Source of the DNA: JASGMR01 sp963664675
GTDB lineage: Bacteria > Thermotogota > Thermotogae > Petrotogales > Kosmotogaceae
Assembly: GCA_963664675.2 (NCBI GenBank)
Contig: CAXXLB010000014.1
Coordinates: 1 to 64,000 of the forward strand
DNA length: 64,000 nucleotides
Reading direction: 5' to 3'
The notes under the pieces were generated by a model that saw nothing but the letters and a program-made list of their open reading frames with translations, was not told the DNA's origin and made no database searches. The position numbers were made by a program, and so were the translations under genes. Below, piece after piece: positions 53,182 to 62,026 of the stretch (the stretch's first letter is position 1; each line of letters opens with the position of its first letter).

Positions 53182-54155
53182 ACTTAAAAGAGTTTGTGAA
53201 TGGAAAAAAACTTATTGCTCCTTTGATGGGAGCTCCAGGAGCAAAATTTATAGGCAGTGATTTGAGAGAGATGCTTTTGAATCCGGCTACACATGTCAGA
53301 AGCATATTGAAACTCAATGAAATGTTCAATCCTGATATATTGTTCATGATGATGGATTTATCAATTGAGGCGGAGGCGCTGGGGCTGGATGTTGCTTTTG
53401 AAAAGTATAAACATCCGAAGATAAAATGTTCTCCTGTTACGATCGATGAAAATATGGAATTTCTTAATTGGGAAGGATTTTTTTGGAGTAAAAGGATTGA
53501 AGATTATTTTAAATCTGCCGAAATACTGAAAAATGAAACGGATGTACCGATTGCGGCATATGTTGCAGGTCCGTTCACGTTGACGGCGCTGTTGATGGGA
53601 ATGGAGAAAATGAAAATCGGAATTACTGAGGATCCGGAATTTGTAAAAAGAATTGTTTTCAGATCTTCGAAATTGATAGAAGAATATGCAGTAAGGCTTC
53701 AAAAGGCTGGAGCGGCTTTAGTTGTTATACTGGAACCCATCGCAACATTCCTGTCTCCGGAAGTGTTTTATGGGTTATGCGGAGTGTATATAAAGAAAAT
53801 AGTGAACAGGGGAAGAATCGAGAATCCTGTTTTACATATATGTGGTGATACTACAAAACTTTTGAAAGAAATGGAAAAAACCGGCGTGCCGGCTTTGAGC
53901 TTGGATTCAAGCGTTGATTTATTTTATGCTTCGGAAGTTTTGAATGAAGGAACAATTATTATTGGAAATATAAATCCAATGCTTTTTAAAGAGGGAAACG
54001 TAGAAACTATCAAAGACTTAACTGTAAATCTGCTGACGAAAATGAAGTACAGGAAGAACTTTATATTAAGTACGGGATGTGATATGCCGTACGGTTCGAA
54101 AGAAGAAAATATCCGGGAATTTTTTGGGGTGTTTGAAAAGTTTACCGTAATATAG
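53178..54155 (+). CDS. URO-D-family corrinoid methyltransferase (MtaA/MtbA-like)
   Basis: The 325-aa TIM-barrel protein belongs to the uroporphyrinogen-decarboxylase superfamily. It has APLMGAPGAKFIGSDL early and the zinc ligands His220 and Cys222 (LHICGDTT) and Cys301 (STGCDMPYG), the H-x-C...C set of methylcobalamin:thiol methyltransferases. It probably moves a methyl group between a corrinoid protein and a thiol or other acceptor. No corrinoid protein or substrate methyltransferase is adjacent. A degraded fragment of a similar gene lies at 63384-63470. Confidence 0.82.
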   Translation: MNLKEFVNGKKLIAPLMGAPGAKFIGSDLREMLLNPATHVRSILKLNEMFNPDILFMMMDLSIEAEALGLDVAFEKYKHPKIKCSPVTIDENMEFLNWEGFFWSKRIEDYFKSAEILKNETDVPIAAYVAGPFTLTALLMGMEKMKIGITEDPEFVKRIVFRSSKLIEEYAVRLQKAGAALVVILEPIATFLSPEVFYGLCGVYIKKIVNRGRIENPVLHICGDTTKLLKEMEKTGVPALSLDSSVDLFYASEVLNEGTIIIGNINPMLFKEGNVETIKDLTVNLLTKMKYRKNFILSTGCDMPYGSKEENIREFFGVFEKFTVI

Positions 54156-54337
54156 ATAGCAGAATATGAGAAATGACTCACATAGATAAAAAGCTAATGT
54201 GAATCTTGAGAACATAATTTTTATCTTCACTATTTTAAAGTTTAAATATTGCACAAAAATTGGAATTTTAAAAACAAATTTTTTATATTATATATTATTA
54301 AAAAGAAAATATTTGATAAATGAAATTTAAAAGATCT

Positions 54338-55105
54338 TTAGTTGTTTTTTATGACGAGCAAGGGTCTCTTTCCGTCCCATGATCCCAAATCAATCAAGTA
54401 ATTGTCAATTGTTTGATGGGCAAGATAGTCGTTCGGTTTAACATGATTATGTATTGAGATATAAATGCTCTTTTGTTATTATAAGTGGGATCATCATAAA
54501 GTTTAATAAAGGCCTCGCTTCTGTATTCGTTTAAAGAAAATCCATTCATTAAATCTTCTATATTTCTTCCTGTCGAATAAAAATTAATCAGATCCTGCCA
54601 GTTGGCTACTCAGTATCCATTACCAAAAACATTAAATATTATTTCATCCCAATTTGAATTGTAAGAATATTTCTGCCCGGTTGGACCGAAGTTTTTATAA
54701 ATTATTCCATATTCCTGTGTATAGGAATTTTTCGTATCTTTAGCTAAAATTTTTCTTTCGCTAAAATTTTTCTTTCGCCGATCCACGATCCCAAATTTAC
54801 AAGAAAATTGTCTATATTTTCATGTGCAGGATATCCAGAAGGTTTATTGTTAACGTGTCTTGAGAAAAAATAATATCTTGAGGGGCTGAATAAGGGGGCG
54901 CCATTCAAAGTTATGGAGATCTCCGATTGGTATCCGCTCAACCCCGGTTTGTCAAGGAGTTTTGATAAATTTGTCCCTGAATTATAATATTCTTTTATAT
55001 TGTCCCAATCTGCTACTCTGTATTCTTCTCCGAATACCAGCTGACTCAATAAAAGTGTTGATAAAATACAAAGAATTATATAGTAGTCATCATTCTATAA
55101 ATCAT
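54338..55105 (-). pseudogene. Broken exported protein with two homologous repeats
   Basis: Read on the minus strand, this was one gene for a signal peptide (LCILSTLLLSQLVFG) and two related domains. Domain 1 (RVADWDNIKEYYNSG ... NIDNFLVNLGSWIGER) and domain 2 (VANWQDLINFYSTG ... TIDNYLIDLGSWDGKR) align throughout. It is broken four times. There is a frameshift near 55079, between the ATG at 55105 and the signal peptide. A 17-bp tandem duplication lies at 54743-54776. An in-frame TGA occurs at 54612-54610, and another frameshift at about 54500. The family is not recognised. It is AT-rich and stands alone. Confidence 0.75.
54743..54776. repeat. 17-bp perfect tandem duplication
   Basis: GCTAAAATTTTTCTTTC occurs at 54743-54759 and again at 54760-54776. 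Removing one copy joins the two domains of the broken exported protein in one frame, so this duplication is a disrupting event. Confidence 0.9.
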
Positions 55106-55330
55106 ATCAGTACCTCTTTTACTTTTAAAGATTACATTACTGTATAGATTTTATCACTTTACATAAATAAACCGCTAATAATAAAAATATATTGGTTTAT
55201 AAAATATATAAAATTAAAAATTACATAAAAAATGAATTGATTTAAAAGGTTTTTATAGATAAACGAGTTTAATCAAATATATTCGACTGTATTTACATTT
55301 TCATATATTTAATATCTATGATAGTATATC

Positions 55331-55349
55331 GTTAGTTTCTGAAACTAAC
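55331..55349 (+). promoter_or_regulatory. Perfect 19-nt palindrome, likely ROK repressor operator
   Basis: GTTAGTTTC (55331-55339), T, GAAACTAAC (55341-55349). It lies 21 nt before the TTG start of the ROK regulator and downstream of an AT-rich promoter region with TTTACA near 55291. It is the likely binding site for autoregulation and perhaps control of the sugar operon. I saw no second clear copy just before 56520. Confidence 0.7.
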
Positions 55350-55369
55350 AAATAAGGAGAATATATATT

Positions 55370-56482
55370 TTGAATCTTTTTTCTGATCCTTTGGGGGCTA
55401 AGCCCACAATTTTAAAAAATTTAAATTTATCGGCGATAGTGAGAATTTTAATGAAATACCATCCTATTTCCAGGACGGAAATATCAAAAAAGACCGGAAT
55501 AAGTAAAGCCACGGTCAGCAAACTCATAAGTGTACTCGGAGATGAGAATTATTTAATTGAAGTTGGGAAAAAAGATTCCAGGGGCGGAAAGAGGCAAGTA
55601 TTGCTCGGTTTAAATCCTGAGAAAGCAAAAAACATTGTAGTCGATATCAGTTTAAGAGAAACTACGATGGCGGTTGTAGATTTTTCATACAACCTCTCCA
55701 ATAAAAGGGTATTTAAGACAGTTTCTAATCTTTCGAAATTTATAAAAATTCTGGTGTCAAATTTAAAGAAAATAATCGATGAAACAAAAATTATCCCATT
55801 TAAAATAGTTCTTTCAGTTTCAGGTACTGTCGACTCAAATCTTAAAAAAATATATGATGTGCCTCTTTTAAACTGGAAAAATATTTTGCTTGCAGATATG
55901 ATAGAGCTTCTACTTCACAATATTGGAATTTCATCCGAGGTTATTATGGAGAATGATGCCAATTTGGGAATAATTTCAGAAGTGATGTTGAATTCAAAAA
56001 TTTCTACCAGAAATAAGAATACGGTTTTTATTTTAGTAAAAGAAGGCATAGGGCTCGGATTATTTTTAAACAATGGATTTTATTTTGGAAGAACACATTC
56101 CGCGGGAGAATTTGGACATATGATTATCAATATGAATGAGGTTAAAAAACGGAAGTGGCTTGATTTGGGAGGTTCTGAAGAGCTGGAAAGGTTTGTTGAT
56201 TCCAATAACATAGATGAATACTCGAAAATATTGGGGACGGGGGTTTTAAATGTAATTAATGGACTTGATCCGGATCAAGTTGTATTCAGTGGGAGTATAA
56301 CAAAATACTGGGACAAAATATTTCCAGTAATAAAAAAAATGATAGTTGAAAAAACAAATGTTGAGAGTCCGGAAGAAATTTCAATAATTCCCTCCGCTTT
56401 TAAAAATATAGAATCTCCTCTGCTTGGTGGAGCGATTATAGGGTTTAGAGATTATATTGAAATGAAAAATATAAGCGATTAA
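55370..56482 (+). CDS. ROK-family transcriptional repressor (NagC/XylR type)
   Basis: The 370-aa protein has an N-terminal winged helix (PISRTEISKKTGISKATVSK, residues about 29-60) and a ROK sugar-kinase-like domain with VVDISLRETTMAVVDF, ENDANLGIISE and the sugar-contact GEFGHM. The usual zinc motif C-x-C-G-x2-G-C after this region is absent (LDLGGSEELERF instead), so it is a zinc-less variant. The start is TTG at 55370, after AAGGAGA. It precedes a sugar importer operon and probably responds to its substrate. Confidence 0.9.
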   Translation: MNLFSDPLGAKPTILKNLNLSAIVRILMKYHPISRTEISKKTGISKATVSKLISVLGDENYLIEVGKKDSRGGKRQVLLGLNPEKAKNIVVDISLRETTMAVVDFSYNLSNKRVFKTVSNLSKFIKILVSNLKKIIDETKIIPFKIVLSVSGTVDSNLKKIYDVPLLNWKNILLADMIELLLHNIGISSEVIMENDANLGIISEVMLNSKISTRNKNTVFILVKEGIGLGLFLNNGFYFGRTHSAGEFGHMIINMNEVKKRKWLDLGGSEELERFVDSNNIDEYSKILGTGVLNVINGLDPDQVVFSGSITKYWDKIFPVIKKMIVEKTNVESPEEISIIPSAFKNIESPLLGGAIIGFRDYIEMKNISD

Positions 56483-56519
56483 AAACCGAAAAGATCGGTT
56501 TATTACAGGAGGTGGGAAA

Positions 56520-57773
56520 ATGAAAAAGTTTATATTGTTTTTTGTAATTTTTATGTTTATTTTGGTGTTATCAGTTTCGGCTTTTGCTGCTGATGAAGAA
56601 TTGGTAGTTTATCACTGGTGGACTGCCGGGGGAGAAAAAGTAGCAATAGATGCGTTGTTCGAAGCATTTTTGAATGAATATCCCGGTGTTACTATAGTGG
56701 AAAATCCTGTAGCAGGAGGGGGTGGATCCGTTTTAAGAGCCCAGATTAAAACTATGATTATGGCGGGAAATCCTCCGGATACATTTCAAATAACATACGG
56801 AACGGGTATGATTGAATCATTTGTGAGTGTTCTGCAACCAATCAATGATCTATTGGTAGATTTTAATGTACCACAAGAAGTTTTAGATTGGGGAACGATC
56901 GATGGTAACATGTATGGGGTTCCACTCAACATAATGCAAAGTAATTGTTTATGGTATAACAAGCATGTTATTGAATCCGTTGGAATAGATATGCCCCTTA
57001 AATCGATTGACGAATTGTTTGAAGCATGTGAAAAAATAAAAAATGCAGGCTATATTCCTATAGTTGTTGGTGCAGGTATGGGACAATCCTACTGGCTCGG
57101 GACGCTTTATGAAGGGATAATAACAGGGTTGCCGAACGGTGGCGATACATTGGTGGATTATTATAATGGTGAACTCATACCATCAAAAAGTGAGACTTTG
57201 AAAAAGGGTCTGGAAATATTAGCAGAATTAGAAAATAAAGGGTTTATAAATTCGGACTATAATGCTTTAACCTGGGATCAGGCAGGACAGATGCTGGCGT
57301 CCGGGAAAGCAGCCTTCTTTGTAATGGGTGATTGGACCAAAGGATTGTTCGACGCCAGTGGGCTGATAGCGAATGTAGATTATGGCTATCAGAGCTTCCC
57401 GGGGGCAACAACTTTCTTGGGGCATGCCGATTGTTTCGTATTACCCAAAGGAGTTGAAAATCAAATTGCCATAGATTGGTTAAAATATCTCACAACTACC
57501 GATGCGGAAACGGTTTTTTGCCCTTTGAAGGGTGCAACTCCACCTCGATTAGATGCTCCAATTAAAGGGATCTATGATGAAATCTCAATAGAAATAATGA
57601 ATAAATTCAGAGACTTATCGGTTGTGAAGATTCTTTCACAATTCGGTGCACCGCCAGAGGCCTATCTTTCTCTCTTTGGAACGGCTTTTAGTGAATTCAT
57701 GCTTAATCCCGTAGTTGATGATGCCACTATGGAGAATTTTGATATGACATATGAAGAGGTTTTTCTGTATTAA
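56520..57773 (+). CDS. Sugar ABC transporter solute-binding protein
   Basis: The 417-aa extracytoplasmic binding protein has a signal peptide (ILVLSVSAFAADE, cleavage about residue 24), and the family-1 start VVYHWWTAGGEKVAIDALF. MIMAGNPPDTFQITYG and SGKAAFFVMGDWTKG are characteristic of oligosaccharide-binding proteins. It delivers sugar to the two permeases encoded next. It starts after AGGAGGTGGG and is followed by an internal terminator, which should make it more abundant than the permeases. Confidence 0.93.
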   Translation: MKKFILFFVIFMFILVLSVSAFAADEELVVYHWWTAGGEKVAIDALFEAFLNEYPGVTIVENPVAGGGGSVLRAQIKTMIMAGNPPDTFQITYGTGMIESFVSVLQPINDLLVDFNVPQEVLDWGTIDGNMYGVPLNIMQSNCLWYNKHVIESVGIDMPLKSIDELFEACEKIKNAGYIPIVVGAGMGQSYWLGTLYEGIITGLPNGGDTLVDYYNGELIPSKSETLKKGLEILAELENKGFINSDYNALTWDQAGQMLASGKAAFFVMGDWTKGLFDASGLIANVDYGYQSFPGATTFLGHADCFVLPKGVENQIAIDWLKYLTTTDAETVFCPLKGATPPRLDAPIKGIYDEISIEIMNKFRDLSVVKILSQFGAPPEAYLSLFGTAFSEFMLNPVVDDATMENFDMTYEEVFLY

Positions 57774-57785
57774 GTTTGATTGAAT

Positions 57786-57818
57786 AAAATGGCAGATCTC
57801 TATGATCTGCCATTTTTT
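57786..57818 (+). terminator. Intra-operon terminator between binding protein and permease genes
   Basis: AAAATGGCAGATC (57786-57798) and GATCTGCCATTTT (57804-57816) form a perfect 13-bp stem with a 5-nt loop, ending in six T (57813-57818). It lies 13 nt after the binding-protein stop and 18 nt before the permease start, so transcription of the permeases depends on read-through. Confidence 0.85.
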
Positions 57819-57836
57819 GGAATGCTTGGAGGTACG

Positions 57837-58709
57837 ATGAAAAAGAAATTAGAGATATTGTTTTTTCTTTTGCCGGTATTGATCTTAGTTTCAATCTTTG
57901 TTTACGGTTTTATAGGGTGGAGCTTTTACACTTCTCAGACAGATTGGAAAGATATTGGCAACACGGGACAATATATAGGATTTAAAAATTATGAAACACT
58001 GTTTTTTAAAGACAGAACATTCAAAACTGCACTTTTTAATACATTGAAGTTGAGTTTGATATTCATAGGGGTCACCATACCTCTGGGTTTAGGACTTGCA
58101 ATTTTGCTCGACTTTGATATATTCGCAAAAAAAGTGTTCAGAATTATTTTTTTGCTTCCTTTATCTTTTTCTTTTGTAGCTTCTGCGTCAATGTGGTTCT
58201 GGATGTTCTCACCTGAAATAGGAGTCATAAATTCATTTTTGAGGTTGCTGGGTCTGGAAGCATTAACTCAACCCTGGATAACATCAAGTGGCCAATCAAT
58301 ATTGTGTATAGCAATTGCTTATATCTGGCAGTTTTCCGGATTTTCTACTTTAGTTTATTATGCGGGTATTAGCAGTGTTCCTGAAGATATAAGGGAAGCG
58401 GCAAGAATAGATGGTGCAAATAAGTTTCAGGAATATTTCAAAGTTGTCATTCCTCTTCAGAGACCGGCTACTATTACAGTTTTGGTAATTTTACTCATGT
58501 ATTCACTTAAAGTTTTTGATCTAGTTTGGTTAATGACCGGTGGCGGACCGGGAAGATCCTCAGAGGTTTTATCCACTTATATGTATAAAACTACCTTCAA
58601 CAGGAACTTTTTTGGCAGAGGTGCGGCGGTAGGAATTGTGATGTTTATTTTATCCATGGTTATAATTTTACCGATTTTTTTGAGAAGGAAAAGTAACGCC
58701 TATGAGTAA
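57837..58709 (+). CDS. Sugar ABC transporter permease (MalF type)
   Basis: The 290-aa membrane protein has six transmembrane helices and the ATPase-contact EAA loop (DIREAARIDGANKFQEYFKV). WLMTGGGPGRSSEVLSTYMY is typical of MalF-type permeases. The ATG at 57837 is preferred to upstream in-frame starts, because TTGGAGGT lies before it and the upstream region is the terminator hairpin. It overlaps the next permease gene by 8 nt. Confidence 0.93.
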   Translation: MKKKLEILFFLLPVLILVSIFVYGFIGWSFYTSQTDWKDIGNTGQYIGFKNYETLFFKDRTFKTALFNTLKLSLIFIGVTIPLGLGLAILLDFDIFAKKVFRIIFLLPLSFSFVASASMWFWMFSPEIGVINSFLRLLGLEALTQPWITSSGQSILCIAIAYIWQFSGFSTLVYYAGISSVPEDIREAARIDGANKFQEYFKVVIPLQRPATITVLVILLMYSLKVFDLVWLMTGGGPGRSSEVLSTYMYKTTFNRNFFGRGAAVGIVMFILSMVIILPIFLRRKSNAYE

Positions 58710-59544
58710 TACGGTCGGAAGAAAGAAAAACAGATTATTGGTAAAAATAGTTATATATATCATTTTATTTATCGCGGTTTTTTTCTATTTGTTTCCGATA
58801 TATTCTGCGATCAATACGGCTTTGAAAAGCGATAAAGATTTGATGTATGGGCCGGTGGAGATAACAAAATCTCCCACCTTTGTAAATTTTGGAAAAGCAT
58901 TTGAAATTATTAAGAGGCCTATGTTAAATACCATAATTTTCACATGTTTTGCAACCGTAATTTCTTCTTTTTTAGGGGCGCTGGCAGGTTATGGATTTTC
59001 CAAGCTTTATTTTAAATTCAGTAATATCTTATTATTGCTGGTTGTTTTAGGTTTTTATATCGCTCCTCAATCGATATTGATACCGCTTGTCAGGTTTATG
59101 GGTGCGGCGGGATTATATGACACTTATGCCGGTCTGATATTAACTCATACGGCTTATGGGGTTCCCATTACAACTCTTCTGTTTAAAAATTACTTCGATA
59201 CCCTGCCAGTGCAGGTTATTGAGAGTGCAAGAATAGACGGTTGCAGTAACATAGGGGCTTTTTTCAGAATAGCGATACCTTTATCTCTTCCTGGTTTTGC
59301 CGTAGTTGTGATATTTCAGTTTACCAATATCTGGAATGATTTTTTATATGGCTTAACTCTTTCAAATGGTATTGAATCAATGCCCTTGACCGTTGCCATA
59401 GCCAATCTTAAAGGAACGACTGTGGCGGCCTGGAATGTTCAAATGTCGGGGATTTTAATGGCGATTTTTCCAATTTTGATTATATATATTTTCTTCATGG
59501 AATTGATAGTAAAAGGCTTACTGATGGGATCAGTAAAGGGATAA
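58702..59544 (+). CDS. Sugar ABC transporter permease (MalG type)
   Basis: The 280-aa membrane protein has six helices, an EAA loop (VIESARIDGCSNIGAFFRIA) and YLFPIYSAINTALKS in the first helix, typical of MalG-type permeases. No ATPase gene follows, so a shared MsmK-type ATPase encoded elsewhere is likely. Confidence 0.93.
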   Translation: MSNTVGRKKNRLLVKIVIYIILFIAVFFYLFPIYSAINTALKSDKDLMYGPVEITKSPTFVNFGKAFEIIKRPMLNTIIFTCFATVISSFLGALAGYGFSKLYFKFSNILLLLVVLGFYIAPQSILIPLVRFMGAAGLYDTYAGLILTHTAYGVPITTLLFKNYFDTLPVQVIESARIDGCSNIGAFFRIAIPLSLPGFAVVVIFQFTNIWNDFLYGLTLSNGIESMPLTVAIANLKGTTVAAWNVQMSGILMAIFPILIIYIFFMELIVKGLLMGSVKG

Positions 59545-59563
59545 AAATATAAGGAGGATTTAT

Positions 59564-60316
59564 ATGGCAGACAAGCATGTATTATTTGTTGGAGAGACAT
59601 GGACGGTAACCAAATTTCACACGAAGGGATTCGATGTCGTTGCACTTGGTGGTTTCGAAGATTTTTCAGTTTATTTGAAAAATGGTCTGGCTTCCTATGA
59701 TGATATCAAAATAACGCATATACCAAATCATCTTGTTTTGAGTACTTTTCCGCAAACGATGGAACAGATATCAAAATTCGATGTTGTGATAATAAGTGAT
59801 TGTGGGAGAAATACTTTGACAATGTATCCTGATATGTTCAAAGTTCCTATGGGACCGAATAGAGTAAAACTCATAGCGGACTATGTAAAAAATGGTGGTT
59901 CATTGATAATGATAGGAGGTTACGTCGATTTCCAGGGAATTCAGGGAAAAGGAAATTATCACGGAAGTGAAATTGAAGAAGTTCTCCCGGTTAATATAAT
60001 GGAAACTGATGATAGAGTTGAAGGTACTGAAGGGGTTAAACCTGAAGTTTTAAAAACTGAACATCCTATATTAAGCGGAATATCACTGGAATGGCCGAAA
60101 TTTTTGGGTTATCAGAGAGTATTTCCGAAAAAAGAAGCGGTTGTGTTGGCTTCAATCGGAGAAAACAAAGATGCCTTCATAGTGGTCGGGAAGGCCGGTA
60201 AAGGTAAATCAATGGCTTTCACTTCCGATCTTGCCCCTCATTGGGGAACGGATTTTGTAACATGGAAGGATTATGGAAAATTCTGGTATAACACAATTTG
60301 CTGGCTGGCCGAGTAA
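59564..60316 (+). CDS. ThuA-like / class I glutamine-amidotransferase-like protein
   Basis: The 250-aa protein has an amidotransferase-like Rossmann fold: HVLFVGETW, FDVVIISDCGRNTL, GGSLIMIGGYVDFQG and GKSMAFTSDLAPHWG. It matches the uncharacterised glutamine-amidotransferase-like family (DUF1355/ThuA relatives), often next to sugar transporters. The candidate nucleophile Cys (SDCGRN) is not in the usual elbow, so amidotransferase activity is doubtful. It lies 19 nt after the permease gene with AAGGAGGA before its ATG and ends the operon. Confidence 0.75.
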   Translation: MADKHVLFVGETWTVTKFHTKGFDVVALGGFEDFSVYLKNGLASYDDIKITHIPNHLVLSTFPQTMEQISKFDVVIISDCGRNTLTMYPDMFKVPMGPNRVKLIADYVKNGGSLIMIGGYVDFQGIQGKGNYHGSEIEEVLPVNIMETDDRVEGTEGVKPEVLKTEHPILSGISLEWPKFLGYQRVFPKKEAVVLASIGENKDAFIVVGKAGKGKSMAFTSDLAPHWGTDFVTWKDYGKFWYNTICWLAE

Positions 60317-60317
60317 T

Positions 60318-60347
60318 AAAAGGGCCCTTCCACTGAGGGGCCTTTTC
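60318..60347 (+). terminator. Terminator of the sugar transport operon
   Basis: AAAAGGGCCC (60318-60327) and GGGGCCTTTT (60337-60346) form a GC-rich stem with one internal mismatch, starting 1 nt after the last stop codon and followed by a T-rich end. Confidence 0.8.
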
Positions 60348-60497
60348 TCAATATGAAAATTCCTTTTTTATATAGAAATAAGCATAGAAATAACGGTTTT
60401 ATAAAGCGCATTATTTTGTGTTTTATAATAAGTATTCAAACTGTGTTGTTTTAATTTGTAATGGCAATCTTTTCAAAAAATGAAATTATAACGATTA

Positions 60498-60575
60498 ATA
60501 TTTATTCGAAATGATATAATTATTTTATGAATGGTTTTATATCATTGATATCGGATTTTTTCATGAAGAAGTTTG
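60498..60575. repeat. Direct repeat, left copy
   Basis: Positions 60498-60537 are identical over 40 nt to 63638-63677, and similarity continues to about 60575. Both copies contain a TATAAT box and the ATG of a 2'-5' RNA ligase-like gene. In this copy the frame breaks after about 11 codons. The two copies are 3140 bp apart in the same orientation. Confidence 0.9.
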
Positions 60576-60981
60576 GAGATACGAGTGCAGGTGATTACAA
60601 ACAGCAGATAAGCCAGGTGTTTTATGTAGATTTGTGGTAAAGATATGCTGAAATTTATCGATATAAATCTGTTTGCCTTTGTATTGTATCGGTAACAGCG
60701 ATAAAGAATTACCTTACAATGGGATTATAGGTGTTGTTGAGGAAGTTGAAAACAATGTCTATATTTGTTCCACGTGTTATGTACGGGATAAATTTTGAAC
60801 AGATATCCTGATAGAAAAGGATTTCGCTGATATGTCTATCAAAATGGAAACACAGACAATTGGGCATATATATCGGATGTTGGTAAATTCCAGGGCGTGT
60901 TTGGAGTGATAATCGGACAATTCGTAAAGGTATGTGAGATTGATGGCAGAGATAAGTTGGCGTGAATTATTCATGTAAAAA
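60527..60981 (+). pseudogene. Decayed region: broken 2'-5' RNA ligase start and other remnants
   Basis: The ATG at 60527 opens MNGFISLISDFF, homologous to the intact start at 63667. A one-base shift then leads into HEEVW in another frame, so the gene is dead. Further on, scattered plus-strand stretches look coding but are interrupted by stops, for example GVVEEVENNVYICSTCYVRD and, shifted, WAYISDVGKFQGVFGVIIGQ. They come from at least one other unidentified gene. No promoter-gene unit is intact between 60348 and 61104. Confidence 0.55.
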
Positions 60982-61104
60982 AGAAAAGATCACATGGAGA
61001 TAGGATTTAAGTCTCAGAAGCGAATCATGGCAAAGTTGAACCCAGATTATGTTTATAATTCGAATAAACCAAAACATAGTTAGAAGTTTTGAGGAGATGA
61101 ATAG

Positions 61105-61914
61105 ATGTCTGATACAGAAAAATACTTAAAAAGCTTGGAGTTATCAAATATTTTTAGAGAATCTATTATAAAAACTATAGTCCATTCACTTTCGCTTCTT
61201 CCTGATAGCAGAGGATTGGATGCAGGCTGCGGAAACGGTTTTTATACTTTGATGCTGGCAGAAGAGGCTGGTATTAACAGTCATGTTACCGGACTTGACA
61301 TTGAAGAAGAATTTTTAGAGAAAGGGCGTTCTCTTGCATTCAAGTCAGGTATGTCTGAAAGGGTTTCTTTCATAATGGGTAATATATGTAAACTTCCATT
61401 TGAGGAGAACACATTTGATTGGGTCTTTAGTATGGATCTTGTTGGAAATCTGAAAACTGATCCTGTATTACTGTTAAAAGAGCTTGCAAGGACTGTGAAG
61501 ACAGGAGGGATGGTATATATTCTTAACTGGTCTTCACAAATGTTGCTTCCCGGATATCCGGTTCTGGAGGCCCGGTTGAATGCAACCCCTTCAGGGATAG
61601 CTCCCTTTGATGTAAAAATGAAACCGAAATTACATAAAATGTGCGCACTGGAATGGTTCAGACAGGCCGGCATGTGTGAAACAATGGCACGAACATTTGT
61701 CAGTGATATTAACACTCCATTAAGTCAGAAAATGAGAAAAGCTTTGATAGATCTTTTTGAAATGCGTTGGGGACTAGATAATCCGGAATTACCGGAGAAA
61801 GACAAAGTCGAGTATTATAATCTATGCAAAGTTGATTCTCCTGACTTTATATTAAACAAGTCATGGTACTATGGATTTTTTACATATACGCTGTTTTGTG
61901 GTCGAGTGCAATAA
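61105..61914 (+). CDS. Class I SAM-dependent methyltransferase
   Basis: The 269-aa protein has motif I LDAGCGNGFYTLMLA, VTGLDIEEEFLEKG, ICKLPFEENTFDWVFSMDL and ARTVKTGGMVYIL, all of the Methyltransf_11/31 type. Its C-terminal half (about 150-269) is a distinct substrate region. ATG 61105 follows GAGGAGATG. It lies in a segment bounded by direct repeats and gene remnants and next to an EFR1 protein, suggesting recent acquisition. The substrate is unknown. Confidence 0.85.
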   Translation: MSDTEKYLKSLELSNIFRESIIKTIVHSLSLLPDSRGLDAGCGNGFYTLMLAEEAGINSHVTGLDIEEEFLEKGRSLAFKSGMSERVSFIMGNICKLPFEENTFDWVFSMDLVGNLKTDPVLLLKELARTVKTGGMVYILNWSSQMLLPGYPVLEARLNATPSGIAPFDVKMKPKLHKMCALEWFRQAGMCETMARTFVSDINTPLSQKMRKALIDLFEMRWGLDNPELPEKDKVEYYNLCKVDSPDFILNKSWYYGFFTYTLFCGRVQ

Positions 61915-62026
61915 ATAAAATATCTGTACCTGTAAGCAGAGGTAAAGAAAAAATAAATATTACCTTATGCCTGTGATTTTAAAAATTGTAAAAAATGCAC
62001 AAATAAAAGTGAGAGGATGCGAACTT

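Noticed and set aside
53361..53702. Minus-strand open frame of 113 codons
   Set aside because: It is antisense to the URO-D-family gene and has no homology-like features.
54744..55049. Independent 101-aa gene
   Set aside because: Its end is created by a 17-bp tandem duplication and its start lacks the signal peptide encoded just upstream; it is the first domain of a broken longer gene.
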